Source: Nostoc sp. PA-18-2419
Lineage (GTDB): Bacteria > Cyanobacteriota > Cyanobacteriia > Cyanobacteriales > Nostocaceae
Assembly: GCF_005869855.1 (NCBI RefSeq)
Contig: NZ_SZNH01000012.1
Span: forward strand, 68,006-108,085
DNA length: 40,080 nt
Direction: 5' to 3'
Part shown: positions 1-7,513 of the stretch, piece after piece
How the letters are laid out: the number at the start of each line of letters is the position of its first letter
Numbering within the stretch: position 1 is the first letter of the stretch
Notes under the pieces: generated by a model
Seen by the model: the letters and a program-made list of their open reading frames with translations, nothing else
What the model was told of the DNA's origin: nothing
Databases searched by the model: none
Made by a program: the position numbers and the translations under genes

Positions 1-111
1 AAATGAGATTACTACTAGTACTAAATCAAGTTAAATTTGACAGCGAACATTTATCATTACTCAGCTTATTCTTATTCCCAGGCTGTTAACACCCGTTCCA
101 GAGAATTAACA

Positions 112-676
112 CAGGACTTACGCAACTGGCACAAATAGCGGGCGGGGCTACACCCCGCCACACAACAATTTAAATCAAACCAAGCACATAGGAATACTTG
201 GGCGTTTTAGTTGCTGAATTAAATAATTAGACAGCAAATTATGCTTGATTTGATAAACAGTTTGGCCAGTTTGATAGGGGAAATTCTTTAATCTAACCCA
301 AACCAACATAACCATTGGTATCAGGCTCAACTACCTCTTTCACGTTATCCCAAAGTAATCGAGGTCTTAATTTTTCTCTCTTCAAATAGTAGTTAATTGC
401 ATCATGACTAATAGTCTCTAAATCCTCTGCCAAATTGGTCATCGTATAATTAATTTGACTACTTAATAAGTATTGGCAGTAATTAAGCTTGAGTTATCTC
501 ATTACCGTAAACAACATTTATCTCATACAACCTCTACCTATTTTCTCATGAATATTTCATGCTTTGCTTTCAATACACCAGCTTCTATTACGAATTCAAG
601 ACTTTTAAAATCAGATTAAACTAATACCTATGTACTATTAATTAGCGATCGCTCTGTGCCAGTTGCGTAAGTCCTG
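112..676. mobile_element. Decayed insertion sequence with 22-bp terminal inverted repeats
   Basis: The ends at 112-133 and 655-676 are perfect inverted copies of a 22-bp sequence that includes AGGACTTACGCAACTGG. Between them, on the - strand, lie the N-terminal and C-terminal parts of a transposase with the middle missing. This is an internally deleted, non-autonomous copy. No target-site duplication is obvious. The same end occurs alone at 20062-20083, and a shorter, diverged pair bounds a small element at 13945-14036, so the family is repeated in this genome. Confidence 0.8.
175..493 (-). pseudogene. Transposase remnant (cyanobacterial IS4/IS701-like), internally deleted
   Basis: Reading the - strand from 493 gives about 66 codons of an N-terminal segment (LSSQINYTMTNLAEDLETIS, then HDAINYYLKREK and LLWDNVKEVVEPDTNGY) ending in a TAG at 295-293. 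From about 285, in another frame, a C-terminal segment follows (FPYQTGQTVYQIKHNLLSNY, then LIQQLKRPS) ending in TGA at 177-175. Both match, from memory, the ends of a common Nostoc DDE transposase. The catalytic core is absent and an in-frame stop precedes the N-terminal segment, so the gene cannot make an active enzyme. The exact IS family is uncertain. Confidence 0.7.
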
Positions 677-878
677 GAAATAATGCGACAGTGACAAGCC
701 GACAACACTAACTTTTTGCTGGACTATGTAAAGTTATATTAATTGCATAAAAAAAGCTATAAGTCAAGCTCTGTACTAGTTTCAGCTATTTAAAAGGTAT
801 AAATAATGTTTCTCACTCTGTGCATTAAATCTCTAGATTATTTCCAATGCTGTCTATAGAAATAAATCATTGATAGTT

Positions 879-2294
879 ATGTTGACCTTAGACAGTAACA
901 GAACCAAACCTTATCCCGAGAAATGTAGACTCCCATTTATTTTATACCCTCCTGCCATGTGGGAAAATCCCTTAGGCAGCAATTTTGTTCAATCGCACTT
1001 AGGATTAAACGAATCGGCAGGAGACTATGTTGTTTACATTTCCATTCCCTTCTGTCGAGTTCGCTGTAAAGCTTGTCCCTACTTCGTGCAGATATTAAGT
1101 GAAAACGATTCAGCTGATTACGAAGAGCGGTATGTAGATGCGCTCATTAAAGATATTCGTCGCTGGGGTAGTTATCCACGCTGGCGTGATGGTTCCTTAC
1201 GAGCGATTTATATTGGTGGTGGAACTGGTTCAATTCTCAAAACCTACAACCTTAAGCGCGTTGTTGATGCTTTGTTTGAAAGCTTTCCGGTGGCAAATGA
1301 CTACTCTTTGACATTAGAAGGCAACGCCAGAGACTTCACCGAAGATAAGCTAGATTACGTTGCCAACTCACCCATCAACCGTGTAAGTCTTGGTGTGCAG
1401 TCTTTTGATGAAACCGTATTGCGTATTGTCGGGTCCCCCCATGCGGCGGAGTCCAGCCTTGCAACCATCAATGGTCTCAATAAGCGTGGCTTCAACAATA
1501 TCCAGATGGACATGATGTACAACATGCCAGGTCACACCATTGAAGCCTGGAAACGTGATTTGAAGATGTTGGAGAGTCTCGATATTAAACATTTCACCAT
1601 CTATCTCTACCGCATCCATGAAGGGACACCGCAGGATATGTTAATCAAAAAGGGAGAAGTCCCTCCTGTGTTTGACCCCGATTCTGAATATGTAATGAGT
1701 ATGTATCAGGAAGCGGTGAAGTACGCTGACAAGCTGGGGTACAAAATGTACATGTTCGACCATTTTGCTCAGTCAGGGTATGATAACCCGTACAATTGGT
1801 ATACGTTCAAAGAAGCTCGTGATGCTTTAGGCATTGGGGCGGGAGCATATAGTTTTATCAACAGTTACCGCACCGGCACCAAAAAAGACGTTGACAGTTA
1901 CATTGAGACGGTCAATCGAGGTGAGCACATGATTACGGCGGTTTCTAACCACATGTCTCCTAGAATCCGTAAAGAGCGTTACGCAATCTTTGCCTTCCAA
2001 TATTTTGACATTGAGTTTGCCGCTTATCGCCAACAGTTTGGCTGCGAATTTTTAGACGATTTTGGCGATATCGTTACGAAATTGCAAAATAAAGGATTAG
2101 TCGAAATTCTCAGCGATCGCATCATCATGACCGAATTAGGCAAAGAGTGGCGTATGAACGTCTTACTAGAATTTGTCAACCCCAGCTTCTGGGGAGACAT
2201 CTCAGCCATTGAGCAACCCAACTGGGCAATGAATATCTCTATGGTCGATTTAGTTGCCAGTAAACGTGAACGCTGGCTAGGTGAAGTATTTTAA
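879..2294 (+). CDS. HemW/HemN-like radical SAM enzyme of the polyketide cluster
   Basis: This is a radical SAM protein of about 471 residues. The cluster-binding motif is CRVRCKAC (CX3CX2C, Cys59, Cys63 and Cys66 from the chosen start) after SIPF, followed by the GGGTGS SAM-binding segment, as in coproporphyrinogen-oxidase-like proteins. HemN-like relatives include HemW haem chaperones and class C radical SAM methylases and cyclopropanases that act on natural products. A housekeeping haem role is possible, but its place as first gene of a polyketide operon, 47 bp before the acyl carrier protein, favours a tailoring job such as C-methylation (inference). A TTG at 870 also opens the frame; I chose the ATG at 879. 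No strong ribosome binding site is visible. A TATAAA-like box at about 799 could belong to the operon promoter. Confidence 0.8.
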   Translation: MLTLDSNRTKPYPEKCRLPFILYPPAMWENPLGSNFVQSHLGLNESAGDYVVYISIPFCRVRCKACPYFVQILSENDSADYEERYVDALIKDIRRWGSYPRWRDGSLRAIYIGGGTGSILKTYNLKRVVDALFESFPVANDYSLTLEGNARDFTEDKLDYVANSPINRVSLGVQSFDETVLRIVGSPHAAESSLATINGLNKRGFNNIQMDMMYNMPGHTIEAWKRDLKMLESLDIKHFTIYLYRIHEGTPQDMLIKKGEVPPVFDPDSEYVMSMYQEAVKYADKLGYKMYMFDHFAQSGYDNPYNWYTFKEARDALGIGAGAYSFINSYRTGTKKDVDSYIETVNRGEHMITAVSNHMSPRIRKERYAIFAFQYFDIEFAAYRQQFGCEFLDDFGDIVTKLQNKGLVEILSDRIIMTELGKEWRMNVLLEFVNPSFWGDISAIEQPNWAMNISMVDLVASKRERWLGEVF

Positions 2295-2341
2295 TAACCT
2301 GATTTGACTATTTCACAAATAAATCAGACAAGGAAAACAAG

Positions 2342-2578
2342 ATGAGCATCGCAGAGATTTTGAGTGTTCTCAAAGGAATGGACATTGAAACAACCGATCT
2401 AAATGCTTCTTCTATGCTAGGAGAAAACATCGGTATGGATTCTCAAGAGATTGTAGAGTTGCATTGCAATCTAGAAGAATATTTTAGTGTTGAACTTCCT
2501 CCTAATATTTTGAGCAAAAGCTTTTCTCTAGGAGAATTAACTCAGTTTGTCCAACAGTTTATCGGAGTTCCCCAATGA
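2342..2578 (+). CDS. Discrete acyl carrier protein of a type II PKS
   Basis: This 78-residue protein has the length and pattern of a free-standing acyl carrier protein. The phosphopantetheine attachment site is Ser34 in GMDSQEIVEL, followed by the acidic helix that docks partner enzymes. It should carry the growing poly-beta-ketone chain for the KS-alpha/CLF pair encoded at 7514-9989. AAGGAAAA lies just before the ATG. Its stop overlaps the next start by 4 bp (ATGA), so translation of the cyclase genes is probably coupled. It is not the fatty-acid ACP: it sits inside the cluster, and its sequence around the Ser is atypical (Gln after DS instead of Leu). Confidence 0.9.
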   Translation: MSIAEILSVLKGMDIETTDLNASSMLGENIGMDSQEIVELHCNLEEYFSVELPPNILSKSFSLGELTQFVQQFIGVPQ

Positions 2579-3093
2579 CCACAGATAAGGGTTTTGAGTT
2601 CAATTGTCAAACTAGTATTGTCATTGATCGCGAGGTTGAAACAGTTTATCAAGCACTATTTCACCTCCAAGACTGGCCGAAATTACTGCCCCACGTTAAG
2701 CAAGTGAATGTGCTTTATGATGACGGCAACTACCAAGAATTTACCATGACTGTACTCTCTGAGAAAGATGCTGGAGCTTTAAAAGTCAGGTCAGTACGGT
2801 TGTGCGATGCTGACAAGCGGCAGATTGGATTTTTCCAACCAGAACCACCACCATTTCTTAAACACCATGCCGGCGGTTGGCAATTTATTCCTCTAACAGA
2901 CAAACAATGCCAGGTAATAACCTTCCACAACTGGAATCTCAATCATGAAAAGTCCGCAGATATCTTTGGACAAGATGAAAGTAACTATGAACAAAGAGTA
3001 TCTAGCCTACTGTTAAATCATGCTAACTTTGCTCTAGAAAACTGGAAACGCATTCTCGAAACTGACATAGTAGCAAACGGGAGACAATCGTGA
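2575..3093 (+). CDS. SRPBCC polyketide cyclase/aromatase, copy 1
   Basis: This 172-residue protein is of the START/SRPBCC (Polyketide_cyc) type, a helix-grip fold with a deep pocket. Members such as the N-terminal domain of TcmN direct aldol cyclisation and aromatisation of ACP-bound polyketones. Visible features are the N-terminal strand with REVETVYQALFHLQDWPK, the motif VLYDDGNYQEFTMTV, and a loop rich in Pro (FFQPEPPPF) before HHAGGWQF. The same YDDG...QE and QP.PPP motifs occur in the next two genes, so the three are paralogues. Start overlaps the ACP stop and the end overlaps the next GTG by 4 bp. The ring that each copy closes cannot be predicted from sequence alone. Confidence 0.82.
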   Translation: MTTDKGFEFNCQTSIVIDREVETVYQALFHLQDWPKLLPHVKQVNVLYDDGNYQEFTMTVLSEKDAGALKVRSVRLCDADKRQIGFFQPEPPPFLKHHAGGWQFIPLTDKQCQVITFHNWNLNHEKSADIFGQDESNYEQRVSSLLLNHANFALENWKRILETDIVANGRQS

Positions 3094-3545
3094 TTGCTGA
3101 AACCATTTTTATTGAACAAACCATCGACAAGGTGTTTGATGCATTTGCCAATTTGAGTAATTGGCAAAAGGTACTTCCAGATGTCTTAGACGTGCAAACT
3201 CTTTACGACGACGGCTATCATCAAGAGTTTTTAATGACCGTTGATCGTCCTAACGGGGCTGAGACAATCCGAGGTATCCGCTTTTGCTGTCCTAATGCTC
3301 GCATTGAATTATTTCAGCCTGTCCCACCACCTGGTTTTAAAAGCATGACAGGTTGCTGGACATTCGAGGAGCATCAAGGTGTGGTTCAAGTCACAGCCCA
3401 ACGCTGGTTTGAACTCCTACTTCCCGACGCAACTACCAAAGATGAGGACAAAGCAACAGCTTATCAAGACGTAGAAACAAAATTACGCGGCTATCTACAC
3501 CACAATCTGGGTCTGTTTAAAACCAGTTTAGAGGGGGTGAGATAA
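3090..3545 (+). CDS. SRPBCC polyketide cyclase/aromatase, copy 2
   Basis: This 151-residue SRPBCC protein is the second of three tandem paralogues. It has TIDKVFDAFANLSNWQKVLP, then LYDDGYHQEFLMTV, then ELFQPVPPPGFKSMTGCWTF. It starts at a GTG overlapping the previous stop (GTGA), which fixes the start and implies translational coupling. It is shorter at the C-terminus than copy 1. Role as for copy 1: folding, cyclising or dehydrating a nascent polyketide is the family function. Whether the copies act one after another or as a heteromeric complex is not known. Confidence 0.82.
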   Translation: MIAETIFIEQTIDKVFDAFANLSNWQKVLPDVLDVQTLYDDGYHQEFLMTVDRPNGAETIRGIRFCCPNARIELFQPVPPPGFKSMTGCWTFEEHQGVVQVTAQRWFELLLPDATTKDEDKATAYQDVETKLRGYLHHNLGLFKTSLEGVR

Positions 3546-3547
3546 GA

Positions 3548-4021
3548 ATGAAAACCTTGTGTGTCAAAGCTACTGTCGCTGCACCCGTCTCTCAGGTTTT
3601 TAATGACTTGTGGCAGATGCAACAGTTCCAAAATATTTGGCAGCCAATCACACAAACAGTTATTAAATATGACGATGGAACCCATCAAGAGTGCGTGATG
3701 TGGGTAGAGCGAGCAGGGCGACAAGAAAATCTGCGTGTCATCCGCTTTCGTTGTGGACAAGACATTCTCTTTTTTAATCCTGAGCCACCACCAATGATGA
3801 GTTTTCATCAAGGTGCTTGGCGATTATTCCCAACCTCAGATGGGGGATGTGTGATTGTTGCCGAACGCAAGTATGAATTGCTGTGCCATCCCACAGAAAC
3901 AGATGAAGAATATTTGGGCTGGACAGAACAATTTCACGCATCTTTTCAGGTACGCCTAGAAACCTTGCTGAAGACTTTTCAGCATCACTATGAACAATAT
4001 TTCAGTAGTAGAGCGGCATAA
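3548..4021 (+). CDS. SRPBCC polyketide cyclase/aromatase, copy 3
   Basis: This is the third paralogue, 157 residues long. The N-terminus runs KATVAAPVSQVFNDLWQMQQ, followed by IKYDDGTHQECVMWV and LFFNPEPPPMMSFHQGAWRL. A GGGGGTGAG Shine-Dalgarno stretch lies at the end of copy 2, and only 2 bp separate the reading frames. Cys replaces Phe in the QE(F/C) motif and Arg-rich segments differ from copies 1 and 2, so the pocket has diverged. A 108-bp gap with an inverted repeat follows, suggesting the first transcriptional sub-unit may end here. Confidence 0.82.
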   Translation: MKTLCVKATVAAPVSQVFNDLWQMQQFQNIWQPITQTVIKYDDGTHQECVMWVERAGRQENLRVIRFRCGQDILFFNPEPPPMMSFHQGAWRLFPTSDGGCVIVAERKYELLCHPTETDEEYLGWTEQFHASFQVRLETLLKTFQHHYEQYFSSRAA

Positions 4022-4058
4022 AATCTACTCGGCGAAGTCGGCATTAGTTAACTAAGGT

Positions 4059-4099
4059 AGCATCCCAGTTTCAACCTAAATATTCCAAAATGGGATGCT
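4059..4099. repeat. Inverted repeat (hairpin) between cyclase and oxidoreductase genes
   Basis: AGCATCCCA at 4059-4067 is repeated inverted as TGGGATGCT at 4091-4099 with a 23-nt spacer. It could be an interspersed cyanobacterial repeat or a transcript-stability hairpin. There is no T-run after it, so it is not a classical terminator. Confidence 0.5.
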
Positions 4100-4129
4100 C
4101 CCATTCATATACACTATTAGTGCTTAGTT

Positions 4130-5380
4130 ATGTCTAGTGAATTTCATGATGTTATTGTCATTGGGGCTGGGCCAGGCGGAGCGACAGTTGCCAATCTTCT
4201 TGCCCAACAAGGGTTAGACGTGCTGATGATTGATCGGGGTGTCCAACCCACTCCTCAAATTCCTCAAACTTGCTTTGGTCTGCGATCGCCATTATTGTCA
4301 CGTCTAGGCATTGCTGAAAAGTTTCCAACAGCTATTAAAGAGCCTCAGCCAGTTCGTTTTGTGGTCCCAGATGATACCTGTGACATCCAAATGACAGTCA
4401 AACTGAGTCAACCCACTAATGACTATCAAGGGATGTGTCTTAATCGGTCAGAATTTGACCAAATGTTGGTGAATAGCGCGATCGCTCATGGAGTTACCTA
4501 CGCCTCAGCCAGCCTAGTAGAAGCATTGATCTCAACAGACAAACAAATTACTGGTGTTCGTTGTCGAACATCAGAAACTGTACAGGAATATCAAGGCAAG
4601 GCTGTAATTGATGCTAGTGGAAAGTTTTCCTTAATCCCTGCTTATCTGGGTTTGAAAGAAGAAAGCAACCAACTTGATGAACGGATTGCTGTGTTTTCTC
4701 ACTTTGTCCATCCGGCGTTTCAGGAATTGCTTCCTGATGGGGGAATGACAGTGATTGCTGTCGATGGTGGCTATATTTTAATTGCTCCATTGCTTGGCGA
4801 TCGCGTTAGTGTGGTGACAGTGCTAGCTCAAGCCAAAGCTACTGCTTATGACAGCGATCGCACCCAATTGTTTTATTCTCTGATTGCCACTTGGAAGCCA
4901 TTAGCCCAAGCGATCGCTGTTTCTGAGCAAGTTCTGCCAGTCTTACCTGTGATTAATAAAACTTGGACGTGCCGACAATTTTCTGGTTCGGGGTTTCTCA
5001 TTGTGGGAGAAGCAGGCGTATTTGCCGATCCTTTCTTCTCCAATGGGGTAGCCGTGGCGATGGATAGTGGAGAAATAGCCGCCGACACTTTAGCCGCTTG
5101 TCTTAAACAAGGTAAGGCTTGGACACACGAGGGTTTTGCCGCCTACGACGAACAACTACGGACACTGTTCCAGCAGCGACAACAAGAAGCAAAAACTTGG
5201 TTAGATAGCTTACCATTGCAGCAATTAAGAATGTCCTGTGCCGATCCGCATCTGCCTTGGGGAGTACCTTTGGCTTTCCTGAATTTAATTGCAGGTATTG
5301 GCTCTACAAACCAGACAAGGCTAACTACACCAACTTCCGCTATGACAGTAGCGCGTCAAGCTTATGCAACTATTAGTTAA
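4130..5380 (+). CDS. FAD-dependent oxidoreductase, halogenase/geranylgeranyl-reductase superfamily
   Basis: This 416-residue flavoprotein has an N-terminal Rossmann motif (VIVIGAGPGGATVA, Gly12-Gly17) and a second FAD-binding motif GEAGVFADPFFSNG at about residues 293-306. The position where flavin-dependent halogenases carry WxWxIP reads GGYILIAPL (213-221), with both tryptophans missing, so halogenation is unlikely. An oxygenase or dehydrogenase acting on the aromatic polyketide, for example forming a quinone, fits the context (inference). It is followed after 29 bp by the DUF2461 gene. The reaction itself cannot be assigned from sequence. Confidence 0.78.
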   Translation: MSSEFHDVIVIGAGPGGATVANLLAQQGLDVLMIDRGVQPTPQIPQTCFGLRSPLLSRLGIAEKFPTAIKEPQPVRFVVPDDTCDIQMTVKLSQPTNDYQGMCLNRSEFDQMLVNSAIAHGVTYASASLVEALISTDKQITGVRCRTSETVQEYQGKAVIDASGKFSLIPAYLGLKEESNQLDERIAVFSHFVHPAFQELLPDGGMTVIAVDGGYILIAPLLGDRVSVVTVLAQAKATAYDSDRTQLFYSLIATWKPLAQAIAVSEQVLPVLPVINKTWTCRQFSGSGFLIVGEAGVFADPFFSNGVAVAMDSGEIAADTLAACLKQGKAWTHEGFAAYDEQLRTLFQQRQQEAKTWLDSLPLQQLRMSCADPHLPWGVPLAFLNLIAGIGSTNQTRLTTPTSAMTVARQAYATIS

Positions 5381-5409
5381 AGAGAGTTTTTGTAGTAGGC
5401 CTTATATCT

Positions 5410-6165
5410 GTGTATCAATCTGTACCAACTGCCTTCCCGCTTCGTCAGCCAACATTTCAATTCTTGCAAGCATTAGCTGAAAATAATTCTAAAACATGGT
5501 TTGATGAACAGCGTCAACGCTACCAGTTTGAAGTTGTTACCCCTATTCGCAATTTGATTGAGTCTTTAGCACCGTTTCTCACCAAGCTCAATCCTGATTT
5601 GGATGTTTCCTATCGCGTCAATACCACTGTGATGCGGATCAATCGCGATCGCCGTTTCGCCCCAACATCTCCTCCCTATCGCACCTATATCAAAGTCTCC
5701 TTTCCCATTCGAGGGCGTAAGTGGTCAGAAGACCCCGTATTTGGATTTGGGATCTTCCCGAATTATTTTTATGTAGCTTTCCGTAATGCTGGCAAACAAA
5801 GAAAATCTTTTATACAACAATATGCTCACAATCTGACAGCCCATCAACAACTATTTGAGCAGTGGTTAGAGTGCTGTCAAGTCTCTCAAAAACTGGCTTT
5901 CTTAGGCGGTGAGCATGATGCTATTGAAGTGCTATCTCCCTGTAGCCCCGCATTTGAGGATTGGCGTCAGCATTTAGAACCTACAGTTGGACAAGTGTGG
6001 ACTTGGGAAAAATTGAGACAGGCAGAGGGGTTGTCTCTCAATCAAGTTGTCGATCTTTTGGTAAGGCTTTACTTTCTCAAGTTAATGGCACTTAGCGACA
6101 ATCTTGAACAAGATGCTGACCATTATTTCACTGTGGTGAGGGAATTATGCAGTTCTTCGATTTAA
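5410..6165 (+). CDS. DUF2461 (TIGR02453-type) protein
   Basis: This 251-residue protein starts at a GTG. The N-terminal pattern FQFLQALAENNSKTWFDEQR and the later VNTTVMRINRDRRFAPTSPP are the hallmarks of the DUF2461/TIGR02453 family, whose biochemical role is not established. It overlaps the following cyclase gene by 19 bp, so the two are probably co-translated. Occurrence inside a type II PKS cluster is unexpected and hints at a role in tailoring or product handling, but nothing in the sequence shows a catalytic site I can name. Confidence 0.75.
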   Translation: MYQSVPTAFPLRQPTFQFLQALAENNSKTWFDEQRQRYQFEVVTPIRNLIESLAPFLTKLNPDLDVSYRVNTTVMRINRDRRFAPTSPPYRTYIKVSFPIRGRKWSEDPVFGFGIFPNYFYVAFRNAGKQRKSFIQQYAHNLTAHQQLFEQWLECCQVSQKLAFLGGEHDAIEVLSPCSPAFEDWRQHLEPTVGQVWTWEKLRQAEGLSLNQVVDLLVRLYFLKLMALSDNLEQDADHYFTVVRELCSSSI

Positions 6166-6902
6166 GTGTGACTTTAGAACCAACCCCTAGTGAACCAGTT
6201 CCGGTTGAAATCGACTATGTTAGTCATGCTGAAGGAGCGGATATACTAGGGAAACCGATTGGTATTGACCGACAGGCATTCCCTGACCAAATGGGCTTGT
6301 CCTTGGAATATGTGCGGTGTACCACTCACTCCGGTACTCATTTAGACGCTCCTGCCCACTACGGCCCCCTTTGTGCAGGAGAAATAGCCAAAACGATTGA
6401 AGAATTACCTCTAGAGTGGTTTTTTCGAGATGGTGTACTCTTGGATTGTTCTGGAGGCCCTGCTAATCAGCCCGTGAGTTGCAGTGAAATTCAACACCAG
6501 TTGGAAGCGATCGCTTACTCACTCAAACCCTTTGATATTGTTTTAGTGCGGACGGGTGCTGAACGACTTTGGGGCAAGGCAGAGTATTTTACAGATTTTC
6601 GGGGAGTTAGCCGTGAGGCAACTGCTTGGTTAGTCAATCAAGGCATCAAAGTGATTGGAGTTGATAGCTTTGGGTTCGATCCACCCTTTCACCGGATGCT
6701 AGAGGACTATCATCATACCCAAGATTCTGATGTCTTATGGCCAGCTCATCTTTACGGACGCAAACGGGAGTATTGCCAAATTGAGCGGTTGACTAATTTG
6801 GAGAAGTTGCCTGTCTATTCAGGTTTTACCGTGGCTTGTTTCCCGATTAAGTTGCGTCGCTGTGGTGCAGGTTGGAGTCGGGTTGTTGCAATGATTTGTT
6901 GA
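6147..6902 (+). CDS. Metal-dependent cyclase family protein (PF04199)
   Basis: This 251-residue protein carries the full family motif HxGTHxDxPxH as HSGTHLDAPAHY (His61, His65, Asp67, His71), which binds a divalent metal. The family includes kynurenine formamidase and isatin hydrolase, and members found in aromatic polyketide clusters are thought to act as late-ring cyclases. A further conserved segment is IKVIGVDSFGFDPP near residue 172. It overlaps the DUF2461 gene. In this setting ring closure or lactone/ester chemistry is more likely than tryptophan catabolism (inference). The downstream gap contains a TTTGTGTTT/AAACACAAA hairpin at 6910-6929 without a T-run. Confidence 0.82.
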   Translation: MQFFDLSVTLEPTPSEPVPVEIDYVSHAEGADILGKPIGIDRQAFPDQMGLSLEYVRCTTHSGTHLDAPAHYGPLCAGEIAKTIEELPLEWFFRDGVLLDCSGGPANQPVSCSEIQHQLEAIAYSLKPFDIVLVRTGAERLWGKAEYFTDFRGVSREATAWLVNQGIKVIGVDSFGFDPPFHRMLEDYHHTQDSDVLWPAHLYGRKREYCQIERLTNLEKLPVYSGFTVACFPIKLRRCGAGWSRVVAMIC

Positions 6903-6989
6903 GTGTCATTTTGTGTTTAAAAACACAAAGGTACGCAGAGTTTGTTTCAGAGTCAAAATTACAGATTTTTGAGTTGAGAAATTGTAATT

Positions 6990-7481
6990 ATGAATTTTAC
7001 CGTTTATTTTTGTTCTGTCTCGATCGTGGCAACTGCTAATTCTGTTGCCAATTTTCTCTGCCTTGTTCCCAATTTACCCCGGTGGACGAAGTTTTTCTTG
7101 CAAGTTGGTTCGGCTAACCAGGGACGTTATGCTGTCCAAACCAAGTTTGGTGAAGCTACAACTTGGATCGAACAAGTTCAGACTGAAGCTGGAAAACAAC
7201 TGATTATTAACTCTTTAATCGGAAATCGACTGGAGTCTGCTTATATCAACCTGACTGGAGAGAATGACAACACTCAAGTAACTTTTGAAATTCGTCTACC
7301 AGCAAATTGGACATTTGAACAGATTGAATCTCAGTTAGATCAATTACAGCAGGAATTATACCAACTCAAAGCTCTTGTTGAAATTGAGTATGGTTTAGCC
7401 CAGGTGAGCCGAGAAATCAACAAACAAGAGCGATTACTTGCACTTTCAGAAAATCGTCTCAACCCTACCCTTTTGGCTTGA
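6990..7481 (+). CDS. SRPBCC-like protein with C-terminal helix, probable fourth cyclase
   Basis: This 163-residue protein has an SRPBCC-like order: an N-terminal strand (VSIVATANSVANFLCLVPNL, with PRWTKFF), several beta strands and a long C-terminal helix rich in Gln and Leu (residues about 110-145). It lacks the YDDG and PPP motifs of the three upstream copies, so it belongs to a different branch. The C-terminus continues with a charged tail (SREINKQERLLAL). It lies 32 bp before the KS-alpha gene. Assignment rests on fold-like pattern and context only. Confidence 0.5.
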   Translation: MNFTVYFCSVSIVATANSVANFLCLVPNLPRWTKFFLQVGSANQGRYAVQTKFGEATTWIEQVQTEAGKQLIINSLIGNRLESAYINLTGENDNTQVTFEIRLPANWTFEQIESQLDQLQQELYQLKALVEIEYGLAQVSREINKQERLLALSENRLNPTLLA

Positions 7482-7513
7482 TTTCGTATAACTGCTAAGG
7501 AACTGTAAAGACT

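Noticed and set aside
4130..5380. Flavin-dependent halogenase
   Set aside because: The region matching the WxWxIP halogenase motif reads GGYILIAPL without tryptophans, so the broader oxidoreductase call was kept.
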